DNA from: Streptacidiphilus jeojiense
GTDB lineage: Bacteria > Actinomycetota > Actinomycetes > Streptomycetales > Streptomycetaceae
NCBI RefSeq assembly: GCF_000719095.1
Contig: NZ_JOEH01000004.1
Span: forward strand, 62,001-126,000
Direction of reading: 5' to 3'
DNA length: 64,000 nucleotides
In this document: in pieces, positions 10,200 through 17,302 of the stretch
How the letters are laid out: each line of letters begins with the position of its first letter
How positions within the stretch are numbered: the stretch's first letter is position 1
Translations under genes and position numbers: made by a program
Notes under the pieces: generated by a model
Seen by the model: only the letters and a program-made list of their open reading frames with translations
What the model was told of the DNA's origin: nothing
The model's database searches: none

Positions 10200-11312
10200 T
10201 CAGGAGATCTGGCGCCACACGGCGGGGCGGGAGTCGGGTGGGCAGCCGCAGCTCTCGCGGCGGATCAGACGGGTCGGCAGGACGAAATCCTGTACGGCGT
10301 CGCTGTCTTGGGGGGCATCAGCAGAGATCATGCTGTGGAGGACCTCGAAGGCTTTGGCGCCGATCTCCTGGATGGGCTGGCGCACGGTGGTCAGCTGGGG
10401 GCGGAGGTGTCGGGCGAAGGGCAGGTCGTCGAAGCCGGTCACGGCGACGTCCCCGGGGACGTCGAGACCGTGCTCGGCGAGGGCGTAGATGACGCCCAGC
10501 GCGGTCTGGTCGTTGGCGCAGGCGATGGCACGCGGCAGGGTCGCACCCAGGGCGATCAGCCCCCGGACGATCTGCACCCCGCTGCCGGCCGAGTAGTCGC
10601 CCTGCCAGGCGGGGCCGGTCAGGCACTCGCCTCCCAGCGCGTGGACCTCGGAGGCGAAGGAGCGGCCGCGGACGATGTTGTCCGGGCTGTCGGCGTGGCC
10701 GGCGATGTAGGCCAGCCGGCGGTAGCCGTGGTCCTGCACCAGGTGGCGTGCCATCTCCCGCATGCTGGTGGCGCTGTCGCCGCGGACGTTGGCCACCGGG
10801 CCGCCCTCGGCACCGGCCAGGGTGACCACCGGCACGGTGCGGGCGATGCTCGCGATCCCGGCGGGGGAGAGCACCTGGTCGTGCAGGATCAGGCCGTCGC
10901 ACTTGCCGGCGATGGTCATGATCCGGTTGGGAAGCGTGTGTTCGTCGATGTTGACTGAACTCACCAGGAGGTCGTATCCGCGACGCTGCGCCACGATCTC
11001 GATACCCCGGTTGATCTGGTCGCCGAACAGCAGGCTCTCGGACTCGTCCTCGAACATGCCGCCGTCGTCGGTGCCGTACACCCGGCGGAAGACCACTCCC
11101 ACCACCTGCTTCAGCCGGCTGCTGAGGGCCCGCGCGGCTCCGTCCGGGACGAAGCCCAGCTCGCTGATGGCCTTGAGCACCCGGTCGCGGGTGGCCGGAC
11201 GCGGATTGTCCCGTCCGTTGAGGACCCGGGACACGGACGCGATGGAGACCCCGGCACGGCGGGCGACATCGTAGATCGTCGGCGTCGCGCCGGAGGTGGG
11301 TCGTGCGTCCAT
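10200..11312 (-). CDS. LacI/GalR-family sugar-responsive regulator of the Opp-type importer
   Basis: A 370-residue repressor-type protein. The N-terminal HTH TIYDVARRAGVSIASVSRVLNG and hinge FVPDGAARALSSR are classic LacI, followed by a periplasmic-binding-protein-like effector domain (DGLILHDQVLS, YIAGHADSPDN, AIACANDQTALGVIYAL, VTGFDDLPFARHLRPQLTTV). The ATG at 11312 starts shortly before the HTH; upstream codons are non-homologous. It is the first gene of the importer operon, 12 bp before the OppB-type permease. A palindrome of the LacI type lies 44 bp upstream, suggesting autoregulation and control of the whole operon by a sugar ligand. Confidence 0.9.
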   Translation of the reverse strand: MDARPTSGATPTIYDVARRAGVSIASVSRVLNGRDNPRPATRDRVLKAISELGFVPDGAARALSSRLKQVVGVVFRRVYGTDDGGMFEDESESLLFGDQINRGIEIVAQRRGYDLLVSSVNIDEHTLPNRIMTIAGKCDGLILHDQVLSPAGIASIARTVPVVTLAGAEGGPVANVRGDSATSMREMARHLVQDHGYRRLAYIAGHADSPDNIVRGRSFASEVHALGGECLTGPAWQGDYSAGSGVQIVRGLIALGATLPRAIACANDQTALGVIYALAEHGLDVPGDVAVTGFDDLPFARHLRPQLTTVRQPIQEIGAKAFEVLHSMISADAPQDSDAVQDFVLPTRLIRRESCGCPPDSRPAVWRQIS

Positions 11313-11356
11313 CGGAGGCTGTCCTCTGGTTCCTGGGAGTGTGTCCGGAGACTGGC

Positions 11357-11368
11357 GTAAGCGCTTAC
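11357..11368. promoter_or_regulatory. LacI-type operator GTAAGCGCTTAC
   Basis: A perfect 12-bp palindrome with the central CG and AAGCGCTT core typical of LacI/GalR-family operators. It lies 44 bp upstream of the LacI gene that heads the importer operon. The likely ligand is that regulator acting as autorepressor; the core differs from the CebR boxes (AAGCGCTT versus GAGCGCTC), so the two regulators should not cross-bind strongly. Confidence 0.72.
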
Positions 11369-11728
11369 TGGAAATGTTCTGGGTTGACCGTAGGACGGGG
11401 GTGCAGTCGCCGCAAGAGTGGATGTCGCTGCCGTTACGCTGATGTGACTTTTCTTCAGGAAGTGTGGCCTGCATTGCTCCTGTGTGTTCACCAAATGAAC
11501 AGACAGGGGGAATGGGCGGCGGCTCAAGAAGCTCGTTCGGATGCCGATGATACTGGTCTGACCTGGAAGTATCGTTGATTTGCGGGCTTTGTGACGGCAT
11601 TTCGAACGATCGCTGCGGATTGAAGCTGTGAAGTTTCGGGCCGACACTCGCTGCCTAGTCGGCGGACCGGACCCGGCGTCGGGCCCGGCCGTGCACGAAG
11701 CGTGGCAGCCGTGTGCTGATGCGTCTGG

Positions 11729-11743
11729 AAGCGCTTACTGGAA
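11729..11743. promoter_or_regulatory. Second LacI-type operator copy (AAGCGCTTACTGGAA)
   Basis: Repeats exactly the 15 bases found at 11359-11373, including the AAGCGCTT palindromic core. It sits just after the small membrane protein gene and 370 bp from the first copy. A distant auxiliary operator that allows DNA looping is one reading. Confidence 0.6.
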
Positions 11744-11772
11744 CGATCAGCCGACCTGTCGCAGGCAGGGCC

Positions 11773-12117
11773 TCAGTGGCCGCGCGGCAGACCCCGGTGC
11801 TTGTACACGGCGATGCCGGTGAGCACGAGTCCCAGGATGATCGGGACGACCCCGGGCGTGCCGTCACCGGGGTCGGCGGCGTTCTCACTGGCCGGCGGAC
11901 GCGGCCGGGCCGCACGCGCGGGCGCACGCGCGGGCGCGGGCCGGGCGGCGGCGGTCGCGGTTGCGGCAGGGCGGCCGGTGGGCGCGGTGTCGGCCAGTGC
12001 CGTGCCGGCCAGAGCGGGGCCGGAGGCCGCGGACAGCCCGCCGGCCCAGCAGAGCAGCAGCGCAGCGGCAGCGGCGCGGCGGCGCAGCGGTGTTCGCGGT
12101 CCGCGGGAGAGCTGCAT
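11773..12117 (-). CDS. Small secreted protein with C-terminal membrane anchor
   Basis: A 114-residue protein. An arginine-rich N-terminus with a hydrophobic core (AAAAALLLCWAGGLSAASG) ends in alanine-rich cleavage-like sequence, so export is likely. The middle is Ala/Pro/Arg low complexity. The C-terminus has one membrane helix (VVPIILGLVLTGIAVY) and a basic KHRGLPRGH tail, so the topology mimics sortase-sorted proteins, but no LPXTG motif is present. The ATG at 12117 has GGGGAG upstream. It lies between the importer operon and bglC on the same strand. Function unknown; a cell-surface role near a sugar-uptake locus is speculation. Confidence 0.6.
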   Translation of the reverse strand: MQLSRGPRTPLRRRAAAAALLLCWAGGLSAASGPALAGTALADTAPTGRPAATATAAARPAPARAPARAARPRPPASENAADPGDGTPGVVPIILGLVLTGIAVYKHRGLPRGH

Positions 12118-12257
12118 GGTCGGTTGACTCCCCGGGAAGGCTGCGACGGACGGGAGCGGCGCCGCTGCCGGCGGGTCCCACCGGTGCAACGACCGTCCAT
12201 AGCAGGCGGTTACGACTTCCCGCAGGTGAAAGGCGGTTCGCCGGGGCAGGACGGCGT

Positions 12258-12293
12258 CGTGGGCGGCACCGACCCTCAACGGTGCCGCCCACG
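12258..12293 (-). terminator. Hairpin terminator after bglC
   Basis: A perfect 13-bp inverted repeat (arms 12258-12270 and 12281-12293, 10-nt loop) begins 15 bp after the bglC stop on the minus strand. There is no T tract, which is usual for actinobacterial terminators. Confidence 0.65.
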
Positions 12294-12307
12294 CATCCCG
12301 GTCGGGG

Positions 12308-13798
12308 TCAGGGTTCCGATCGGGAGATCGCGCCGCGCCGGATCGTCTCCCCGTACCAGTGCGCACTGGCCTTGGGGATCCGGCGCTGGGTGGAGTAGTC
12401 GACGTACACCGCGCCGAAGCGCTTGCCGTAGCCGTACGCCCACTCGAAGTTGTCCATCAGCGACCACAGGAAGTAGCCGCGCACGTCGGCGCCGTCCCGG
12501 ATGGCCGCGTGGATCGCGGCCAGATGGCCGTGGACGTAGGCGATCCGCTCCGGATCGCGGACCTCGCCCTCGGGGCTGATGTAGTCGTCGAAGGCGGCGC
12601 CGTTCTCGGTGACCATCAGCGGCAGGTCGGGGTGGCTCCGGGCCACCCCGGTCAGCAGGTCGTAGAGGCCGGACGGGTCGATGCTCCAGTTCATCGCGGT
12701 GAGCCGGCCCGGGGGCTGGTGGAAGACCACGTTCTCGGAGCCGGGCCAGGGCGAGAAGTCGCTGCTGCCGTGGCCGTCGTTGCGTGCGGCCTCGCCGGCC
12801 GCACCCTGGTCCCCGCCCGCGGAGACCACGGTCGGGTTGTAGTAGTTCACCCCGAGCAGGTCGATCGGCGCGGAGATGGCGGCGAGGTCGCCGGGTCGCA
12901 CCAGTTCGTCCCAGTCCACCAGGTTCGCGGTGTCCTGGCGCAGGTCGGCCGGGTAGGCGCCGTCCAGGATCGGGCCCAGGAAGACCCGGTTGCCCACGGC
13001 GTCGATCCGCCTGGCCGCGTCCAGGTCGCGGTCGCTGCCGGTGAGCGGGCGGACGGCGTGCAGGTTGAGGGTGATCGAGAGCTGCGGGTCCGCAGCGGCG
13101 GGGAGGGCGGAGCGCAGCGCGGCGACGGCCCGGCCGTGGGCCAGGTTGAGGTGGTGCGCGGCGCGCAGCGCGTCGGTGGGATCGGTGCGCCCCGGGGCGT
13201 GCACCCCCGAGCCGTAGCCCAGGTAGGCGGTGCACCAGGGCTCGTTGAGGGTGGTCCAGTAGCGGACCCGGTCGCCGAGGGCGTCGCCGAGCAGGGCCGC
13301 GTACTCGCCGAAGCGCTCGGCGGTGTCGCGGGCCGGCCAGCCGCCGGCGTCCTCCAACTCCTGGGGCAGGTCCCAGTGGTAGAGGGTGGCGACCGGGGTG
13401 ATCCCGGCGGCGAGCAGTTCGTCGGTCAGCCTGCGGTAGAAGTCCAGGCCGCGTTCGACCGCCGGGCCGCGTCCGGTGGGCTGCACCCGGGACCAGGACA
13501 CCGAGAAGCGGTAGGAGTTCAGGCCCAGCCGGCTCATCAGGGCGACGTCGTCGCGGTAGCGGTGGTAGTGGTCGGCGGCGATGTCACCGGTGTCGCCGTT
13601 GCGGACCCGTCCGGGGGTGTGGCTGTAGGTGTCCCAGATGGAAGGGGTCCGGCCGTCCTCGGCCGCCGCTCCCTCGATCTGGTAGGCGGCGGTCGCGGCG
13701 CCCCACAGGAATCCGCTCGGAAAGTGGAGTAGTCCGTCGTCTGCGCCGACCGGCCCGGTTCGGGGCGGGGCGGCGGGGAGGGGGTGGACTGCGGTCAT
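12308..13798 (-). CDS. bglC: Family 1 beta-glucosidase
   Basis: A 496-residue GH1 enzyme hydrolysing beta-glucosides such as cellobiose in the cytoplasm; no signal peptide is present. [19 protein letters not shown] is the family N-terminal signature, TLNEPW carries the acid/base Glu186, and VTENG carries the nucleophile Glu398. The ATG at 13798 is chosen because the SD-like GGGAG 10 bp upstream and the N-terminal length fit; upstream codons are arginine-rich and unrelated. The gene diverges from cebR across a 369-bp region with two CebR boxes, one of them touching the start codon. Length and context match streptomycete BglC, the enzyme that processes imported cello-oligosaccharides. Confidence 0.92.
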   Translation of the reverse strand: MTAVHPLPAAPPRTGPVGADDGLLHFPSGFLWGAATAAYQIEGAAAEDGRTPSIWDTYSHTPGRVRNGDTGDIAADHYHRYRDDVALMSRLGLNSYRFSVSWSRVQPTGRGPAVERGLDFYRRLTDELLAAGITPVATLYHWDLPQELEDAGGWPARDTAERFGEYAALLGDALGDRVRYWTTLNEPWCTAYLGYGSGVHAPGRTDPTDALRAAHHLNLAHGRAVAALRSALPAAADPQLSITLNLHAVRPLTGSDRDLDAARRIDAVGNRVFLGPILDGAYPADLRQDTANLVDWDELVRPGDLAAISAPIDLLGVNYYNPTVVSAGGDQGAAGEAARNDGHGSSDFSPWPGSENVVFHQPPGRLTAMNWSIDPSGLYDLLTGVARSHPDLPLMVTENGAAFDDYISPEGEVRDPERIAYVHGHLAAIHAAIRDGADVRGYFLWSLMDNFEWAYGYGKRFGAVYVDYSTQRRIPKASAHWYGETIRRGAISRSEP

Positions 13799-13799
13799 A

Positions 13800-13813
13800 C
13801 GGGAGCGCTCCCA
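13800..13813. promoter_or_regulatory. CebR box overlapping the bglC translation start region
   Basis: The core GGGAGCGCTCCC (13801-13812) is a perfect palindrome and matches the known CebR operator TGGGAGCGCTCCCA at 13 of 14 positions. It lies only 2 bp upstream of the bglC ATG, so the presumed Shine-Dalgarno GGGAG of bglC is part of the operator. Confidence 0.85.
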
Positions 13814-13965
13814 GGGGTAGGTGCGGTTCGCGAGGGCGGGTACCAGGCGCTGTCGTACGCTGCCGGGGCCTCGGCGGCGCCGGAGCGCAACTGCGGTCCA
13901 GTTGCGGGCGAGGATGCAGGCGCGGGCGCCCATGCGGGAGGTGCCTCCAGGCTGGTGCAACAGTC

Positions 13966-13979
13966 TGGGAGCGCTCCCA
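13966..13979. promoter_or_regulatory. Perfect CebR box TGGGAGCGCTCCCA
   Basis: An exact match to the 14-bp palindromic CebR operator, 168 bp upstream of bglC and 188 bp upstream of cebR. CebR represses cellulose/cellobiose-utilisation genes and is released by cellobiose or cellotriose in Streptomyces. Confidence 0.9.
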
Positions 13980-14167
13980 TTGCTCTGTCGACATGGTCGT
14001 GCTTGGATGATGGAGTGTCAAGCAGTTGGGACGAAGGCCGCTGCGCGACCGGGACGTGGGCTTCCGCAACCGTCCCTTCCTGTCGAAATGCACGCGCCGG
14101 CCACGGGATTCCATGCGGGCTCAGGGACTAGTGTGCGACGCGAGCAGAGCGGAACGGAGGACGCACC

Positions 14168-15211
14168 ATGACCCACGTCGGCGAGAGGCCCGCGCGCCGG
14201 GGATCGGCCAGGCCCACCCTGGAGGCCGTCGCACAGCTGGCCGGCGTCGGCCGGGGCACGGTGTCCCGCGTGGTGAACGGTGCCCCCGGGGTGAGCGACC
14301 AGGCCCGTGCCGTCGTGGAGCGCGCCATCGCCGAGCTCGGCTACGTACCCAACCGGGCCGCCCGGACCCTGGTGACCAGCCGCACCGACGCGATCGCGCT
14401 GGTCATCCCGGAGACCGAGACCCGGCTGGCCTCCGAACCCTTCTTCGCCGAGATCATCCGCGGGGTCGCCAGCGAACTCTCGGACACCGAGATGCAGTTG
14501 CTGCTCATCCTGGTCCGCACCGCGCAGGAGCGCGACCGGCTCGCCGCCTACCTCAGCGGCCACCGGGTGGACGGGGTGCTGATGGTCTCGGTGCACTCCG
14601 AGGACCCGCTGGTGGACCTGCTCGAACGCACCGGCCTGCCGGCCGTCCTCGGCGGCCGCCGCTCCGAGCTGGAGTCGCTGAGCTACGTCAACCCGGACAA
14701 CTTCGGCGGCGCCTGGGCCGCGGTGCGCCACCTGGCCGGGCTCGGCCGCACCAGGATCGCCACCATCACCGGGCCGCCGGACATGGAGGGCGCGCGCAGC
14801 CGTCTGGACGGCTACCGGCGCGCCCTGGAGGAGGCCGGCCTGCCGGAGGACGAGGCCCTGCTCGGACGGGGCGACTTCAGCGAGGAGTCCGGGGTCCGGG
14901 CCATGCACGAGCTGCTGGAGCGCCGGCCGGACCTGGACGCGGTCTTCGGCGCCTCCGACCTGATGGCCGCCGGAGCCATGCGGGTGCTGCGCCAGTCCGG
15001 CCGGCGCATCCCAGAGGACGTGGCGGTGGTCGGCTTCGACGACTCGCCGGTGGCCCGGCACACCGACCCGGCGATGACCACCGTGCGCCAGCCCAGCGAG
15101 GAGATGGGCCGGGCCATGGCCCGGCTACTGCTGGAGGAGATCGCGGCCCCGAGCAGGACGCACCGGCAGATCATCCTCACCACCGAACTGGTGCGCCGCG
15201 AGTCGGCCTGA
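14168..15211 (+). CDS. cebR: Cellobiose-responsive LacI-family repressor CebR
   Basis: A 347-residue LacI-family repressor. The HTH PTLEAVAQLAGVGRGTVSRV is at about 16-35 and the hinge YVPNRAARTLVTSR follows. The effector domain carries IAGVASEL-like helices, DLDAVFGASDLMAAGAMRVL and VAVVGFDDSPVARHTDPAMTTVRQPSEEMG. The ATG at 14168 has GGAGGA 8 bp upstream. Identity as CebR rests on close sequence resemblance to the family, the adjacent bglC and two matching operator boxes. In characterised streptomycetes cebEFG lies beside it; here it is absent. Probably autoregulated through the box at 13966. Confidence 0.88.
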   Translation: MTHVGERPARRGSARPTLEAVAQLAGVGRGTVSRVVNGAPGVSDQARAVVERAIAELGYVPNRAARTLVTSRTDAIALVIPETETRLASEPFFAEIIRGVASELSDTEMQLLLILVRTAQERDRLAAYLSGHRVDGVLMVSVHSEDPLVDLLERTGLPAVLGGRRSELESLSYVNPDNFGGAWAAVRHLAGLGRTRIATITGPPDMEGARSRLDGYRRALEEAGLPEDEALLGRGDFSEESGVRAMHELLERRPDLDAVFGASDLMAAGAMRVLRQSGRRIPEDVAVVGFDDSPVARHTDPAMTTVRQPSEEMGRAMARLLLEEIAAPSRTHRQIILTTELVRRESA

Positions 15212-15324
15212 GGCCCGGCCGCCGCACTGCCTCGGTCGGCCTGTTCCGACCGGGACGACCGGCGAGTAGCGTGGAAAGGGGCCCTCGGTGAGCGCCTTCC
15301 TCTTGTCGACGTGGGGTGACCGCG

Positions 15325-16311
15325 ATGATCGTGGTGGATGTACTGCTCGGTGTACTGGGGGCGGGGGCGTTGTGGCTGGCCACCGGTGTGCGGGTGGTCC
15401 AGCAGGTCGAACGGGGAGTGGTCTTCCGCTTCGGCCGGGTCCGCCGGGCGGTCCGGCAGCCCGGCGTCACCCTGCTGGTGCCGATCGCCGACCGGCTGCG
15501 CAAGGTCAATGTCCAGATCATCACCATGCCGGTGCCGGCCCAGGAGGGGATCACCCGGGACAACGTCACGGTCCGGGTCGACGCGGTGGTCTACTTCAAG
15601 GTCGAGGACCCGATCCTGGCCACCGTGAACGTGCAGAACTACACCTTCGCCATGTCCCAGGTGGCGCAGACCTCGCTGCGCTCGATCATCGGCAAGAGCG
15701 AACTGGACGATCTGCTCACCAACCGCGAGCCGCTGAACCAGGGACTGGAACTGATGATCGACAGCCCGGCCGCGGGCTGGGGCATCCACATCGACCGGGT
15801 GGAGATCAAGGACGTCGCCCTGCCCGAGTCGATGAAGCGCTCGATGTCGCGGCAGGCCGAGGCGGAACGTGAGCGCCGGGCGCGCATCATCACCGCGGAC
15901 GGCGAGTTCCAGGCCTCCCGCAAGCTGTCGGACGCGGCCGCGATCATGAGCAGCACCCCCGCGGCGCTGCAACTGCGGCTGCTGCAGACGGTGGTGGAGG
16001 TTGCGGCGGAGAAGAACTCCACGCTGGTGCTGCCCTTCCCGGTGGAGCTGCTCCGCTTCCTGGACGGTGCGACCCCGGACTCGTCCAAGTCCCCGCCGCT
16101 GGTCTCCGAGGCCGCGAAGGCGGCGGCCGCTGCCGCGGCGGCCCTGATCAAGCAGGATCTGACGGACGAGCTGAACGGGACGGTGCCCCCGGTGCCGGAG
16201 ATCCCGGAGGCCGCGGTGGCGGATCTGGAGCTGGAGAGCGGCGAGCCGTTCGGCAGCGGCGAGCCGTTGACCGGTGGCGAGCCGCAGAAGCAGCAGTCGG
16301 AGGAGAACTGA
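15325..16311 (+). CDS. Slipin/stomatin-like SPFH membrane protein
   Basis: A 328-residue SPFH-domain protein. One N-terminal membrane segment (VVDVLLGVLGAGALWLATGV) is followed directly by the SPFH core (RGVVFRFGRVRRAVRQPGV, VPAQEGITRDNVTVRVDAVV), the stomatin signature DRVEIKDVALPESMKRSM and a charged helix AEAERERRARIITADGE. The C-terminus is alanine-rich and then acidic with EPFGSGEPLTGGEP repeats. Such proteins oligomerise in membrane microdomains. The ATG at 15325 is preferred for its GTGGGG upstream; the GTG at 15316 is an alternative. No NfeD partner gene is adjacent. Confidence 0.88.
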   Translation: MIVVDVLLGVLGAGALWLATGVRVVQQVERGVVFRFGRVRRAVRQPGVTLLVPIADRLRKVNVQIITMPVPAQEGITRDNVTVRVDAVVYFKVEDPILATVNVQNYTFAMSQVAQTSLRSIIGKSELDDLLTNREPLNQGLELMIDSPAAGWGIHIDRVEIKDVALPESMKRSMSRQAEAERERRARIITADGEFQASRKLSDAAAIMSSTPAALQLRLLQTVVEVAAEKNSTLVLPFPVELLRFLDGATPDSSKSPPLVSEAAKAAAAAAAALIKQDLTDELNGTVPPVPEIPEAAVADLELESGEPFGSGEPLTGGEPQKQQSEEN

Positions 16312-16324
16312 CGACCCGTACGCG

Positions 16325-16369
16325 AAAAAGCTGCGGCCCCTGACCTCGTCCGAGGTCAGGGGCCGCAGC
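16325..16369 (-). terminator. Strong intrinsic terminator of tRNA-His, shared with the slipin gene
   Basis: Perfect 19-bp arms at 16330-16348 and 16351-16369. On the minus strand the hairpin is followed by TTTTT (16325-16329), giving a rho-independent terminator 3 bp beyond the encoded tRNA CCA. In the plus direction the same hairpin lies 18 bp after the slipin stop. Confidence 0.85.
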
Positions 16370-16372
16370 CCA

Positions 16373-16449
16373 TGGGGTGAGTGACGGGACTTGAACCCGC
16401 GACACCCGGGATCACAACCCGGTGCTCTGCCAGCTGAGCTACACCCACC
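16373..16449 (-). tRNA. tRNA-His (anticodon GTG)
   Basis: Read on the minus strand, the acceptor stem GTGGGTG pairs with CACTCAC (one G-T pair). The D arm GCTC/GAGC, the anticodon stem CCGGG/CCCGG with loop TTGTGAT (anticodon GTG) and the T arm with TTCAAGT loop are all present. The histidine-specific G-1:C73 pair is encoded (position 16449 opposite 16376), and the 3' CCA is encoded at 16373-16375. A perfect terminator hairpin follows immediately. Confidence 0.96.
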
Positions 16450-16561
16450 ATCCGCCAGCCGCTTGTCGCGCTGACGGAGATAACTCTACAGGATCGGACC
16501 GAGTGCTCACGACCGCCTTTCGGCGTGGCCGCGGCCCCGGTTCGGTCGGCGTCTCGGCAGG

Positions 16562-17164
16562 TCAGGCCGGGGGTAGCTGGTAGCGGGCGGCGATGGCCCG
16601 GGCCGCGTCGGTGTCCGGGCCCGGCTGCGGGACGAAGACGGCCTCGCGGTAGAACTTCAGCTCCGCGATGCTCTCCCTGATGTCCGCCAGGGCCCGGTGG
16701 TTGCCCTGCTTCTTGGGGCTGTTGTAGTAGGTCCGCGGGTACCAGCGCCGGGCCAGCTCCTTGATCGAGGAGACGTCGACGATCCGGTAGTGCAGGTGGC
16801 CCTCCAGCGCGGGCATGTCCCGGGCGAGGAAGCCCCGGTCGGTCGCGACCGAGTTGCCGCAGAGCGGGGCCTTGCCCGCCTCCGGGACGTGCTCCCGCAC
16901 ATAGGCCAGCACCTGGGCCTCGGCCTCGGCGAGGGTGACCCCGTGCTCCAACTCCTCCAGCAGGCCGGAGGCGGTGTGCATGGCGCGCACCACGTCGGGC
17001 ATGTTGGCGACCGCCTCGGCCGGGGGACGGACGACGATGTCGACCCCCTCACCTAGGACGGTGAGCTCGGAGTCGGTGACCAGGGCGGCGACCTCGACCA
17101 GTGCGTCGGTCTCGAGGCTGAGCCCTGTCATCTCGCAGTCGATCCAGACCATGCGATCGTTCAC
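16562..17164 (-). CDS. orn: Oligoribonuclease
   Basis: A 200-residue DEDDh 3'-5' exoribonuclease that degrades 2-5 nt RNAs and pGpG to mononucleotides. WIDCEMTGL gives the first two catalytic acidic residues (Asp9, Glu11). The HYRIVDVSSIKELARRWYP stretch with a catalytic Asp and the C-terminal NHRALADIRESI (His and Asp) complete the site. Length is normal for Orn. In Streptomyces it is found directly downstream of adpA, as here (adpA ends 138 bp upstream), and the enzyme is needed for normal growth and sporulation. Ends shortly before the tRNA-His gene. Confidence 0.96.
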   Translation of the reverse strand: MNDRMVWIDCEMTGLSLETDALVEVAALVTDSELTVLGEGVDIVVRPPAEAVANMPDVVRAMHTASGLLEELEHGVTLAEAEAQVLAYVREHVPEAGKAPLCGNSVATDRGFLARDMPALEGHLHYRIVDVSSIKELARRWYPRTYYNSPKKQGNHRALADIRESIAELKFYREAVFVPQPGPDTDAARAIAARYQLPPA

Positions 17165-17260
17165 GTGCCTTCACCGTCCTGGTGGGAGTGCGCCTGTGCC
17201 AGGACCGGGCGGCCCCGCAGGGTCGATCATCTGTCGGATCGCGCCCAAAGCAAACCCGGC

Positions 17261-17299
17261 GCGGCCCTCAGGGGTCGGTTCCCGATCCGAGAGGGCCGC
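17261..17299 (-). terminator. Hairpin after adpA
   Basis: Perfect 9-bp arms GCGGCCCTC (17261-17269) and GAGGGCCGC (17291-17299) begin 3 bp after the adpA stop on the minus strand. No T tract. It may attenuate but need not prevent read-through into orn. Confidence 0.5.
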
Positions 17300-17302
17300 G
17301 GG

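Larger units (their letters stand above)
11313..11772. other. 460-bp promoter region of the LacI-led importer operon
   Basis: No gene is visible between the LacI gene (minus, start 11312) and the stop of the small membrane protein gene (11773). The region has locally lower GC (notably 11420-11640) and holds two LacI-type half-palindromes sharing the identical 15-mer AAGCGCTTACTGGAA, 370 bp apart. The importer promoter must lie here on the minus strand. Confidence 0.6.
13799..14167. other. Divergent bglC-cebR promoter region
   Basis: This 369-bp stretch separates the divergent bglC and cebR starts and contains no transporter or other gene. It holds two CebR-type boxes about 166 bp apart. Nothing else is recognised in it. 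Confidence 0.7.
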
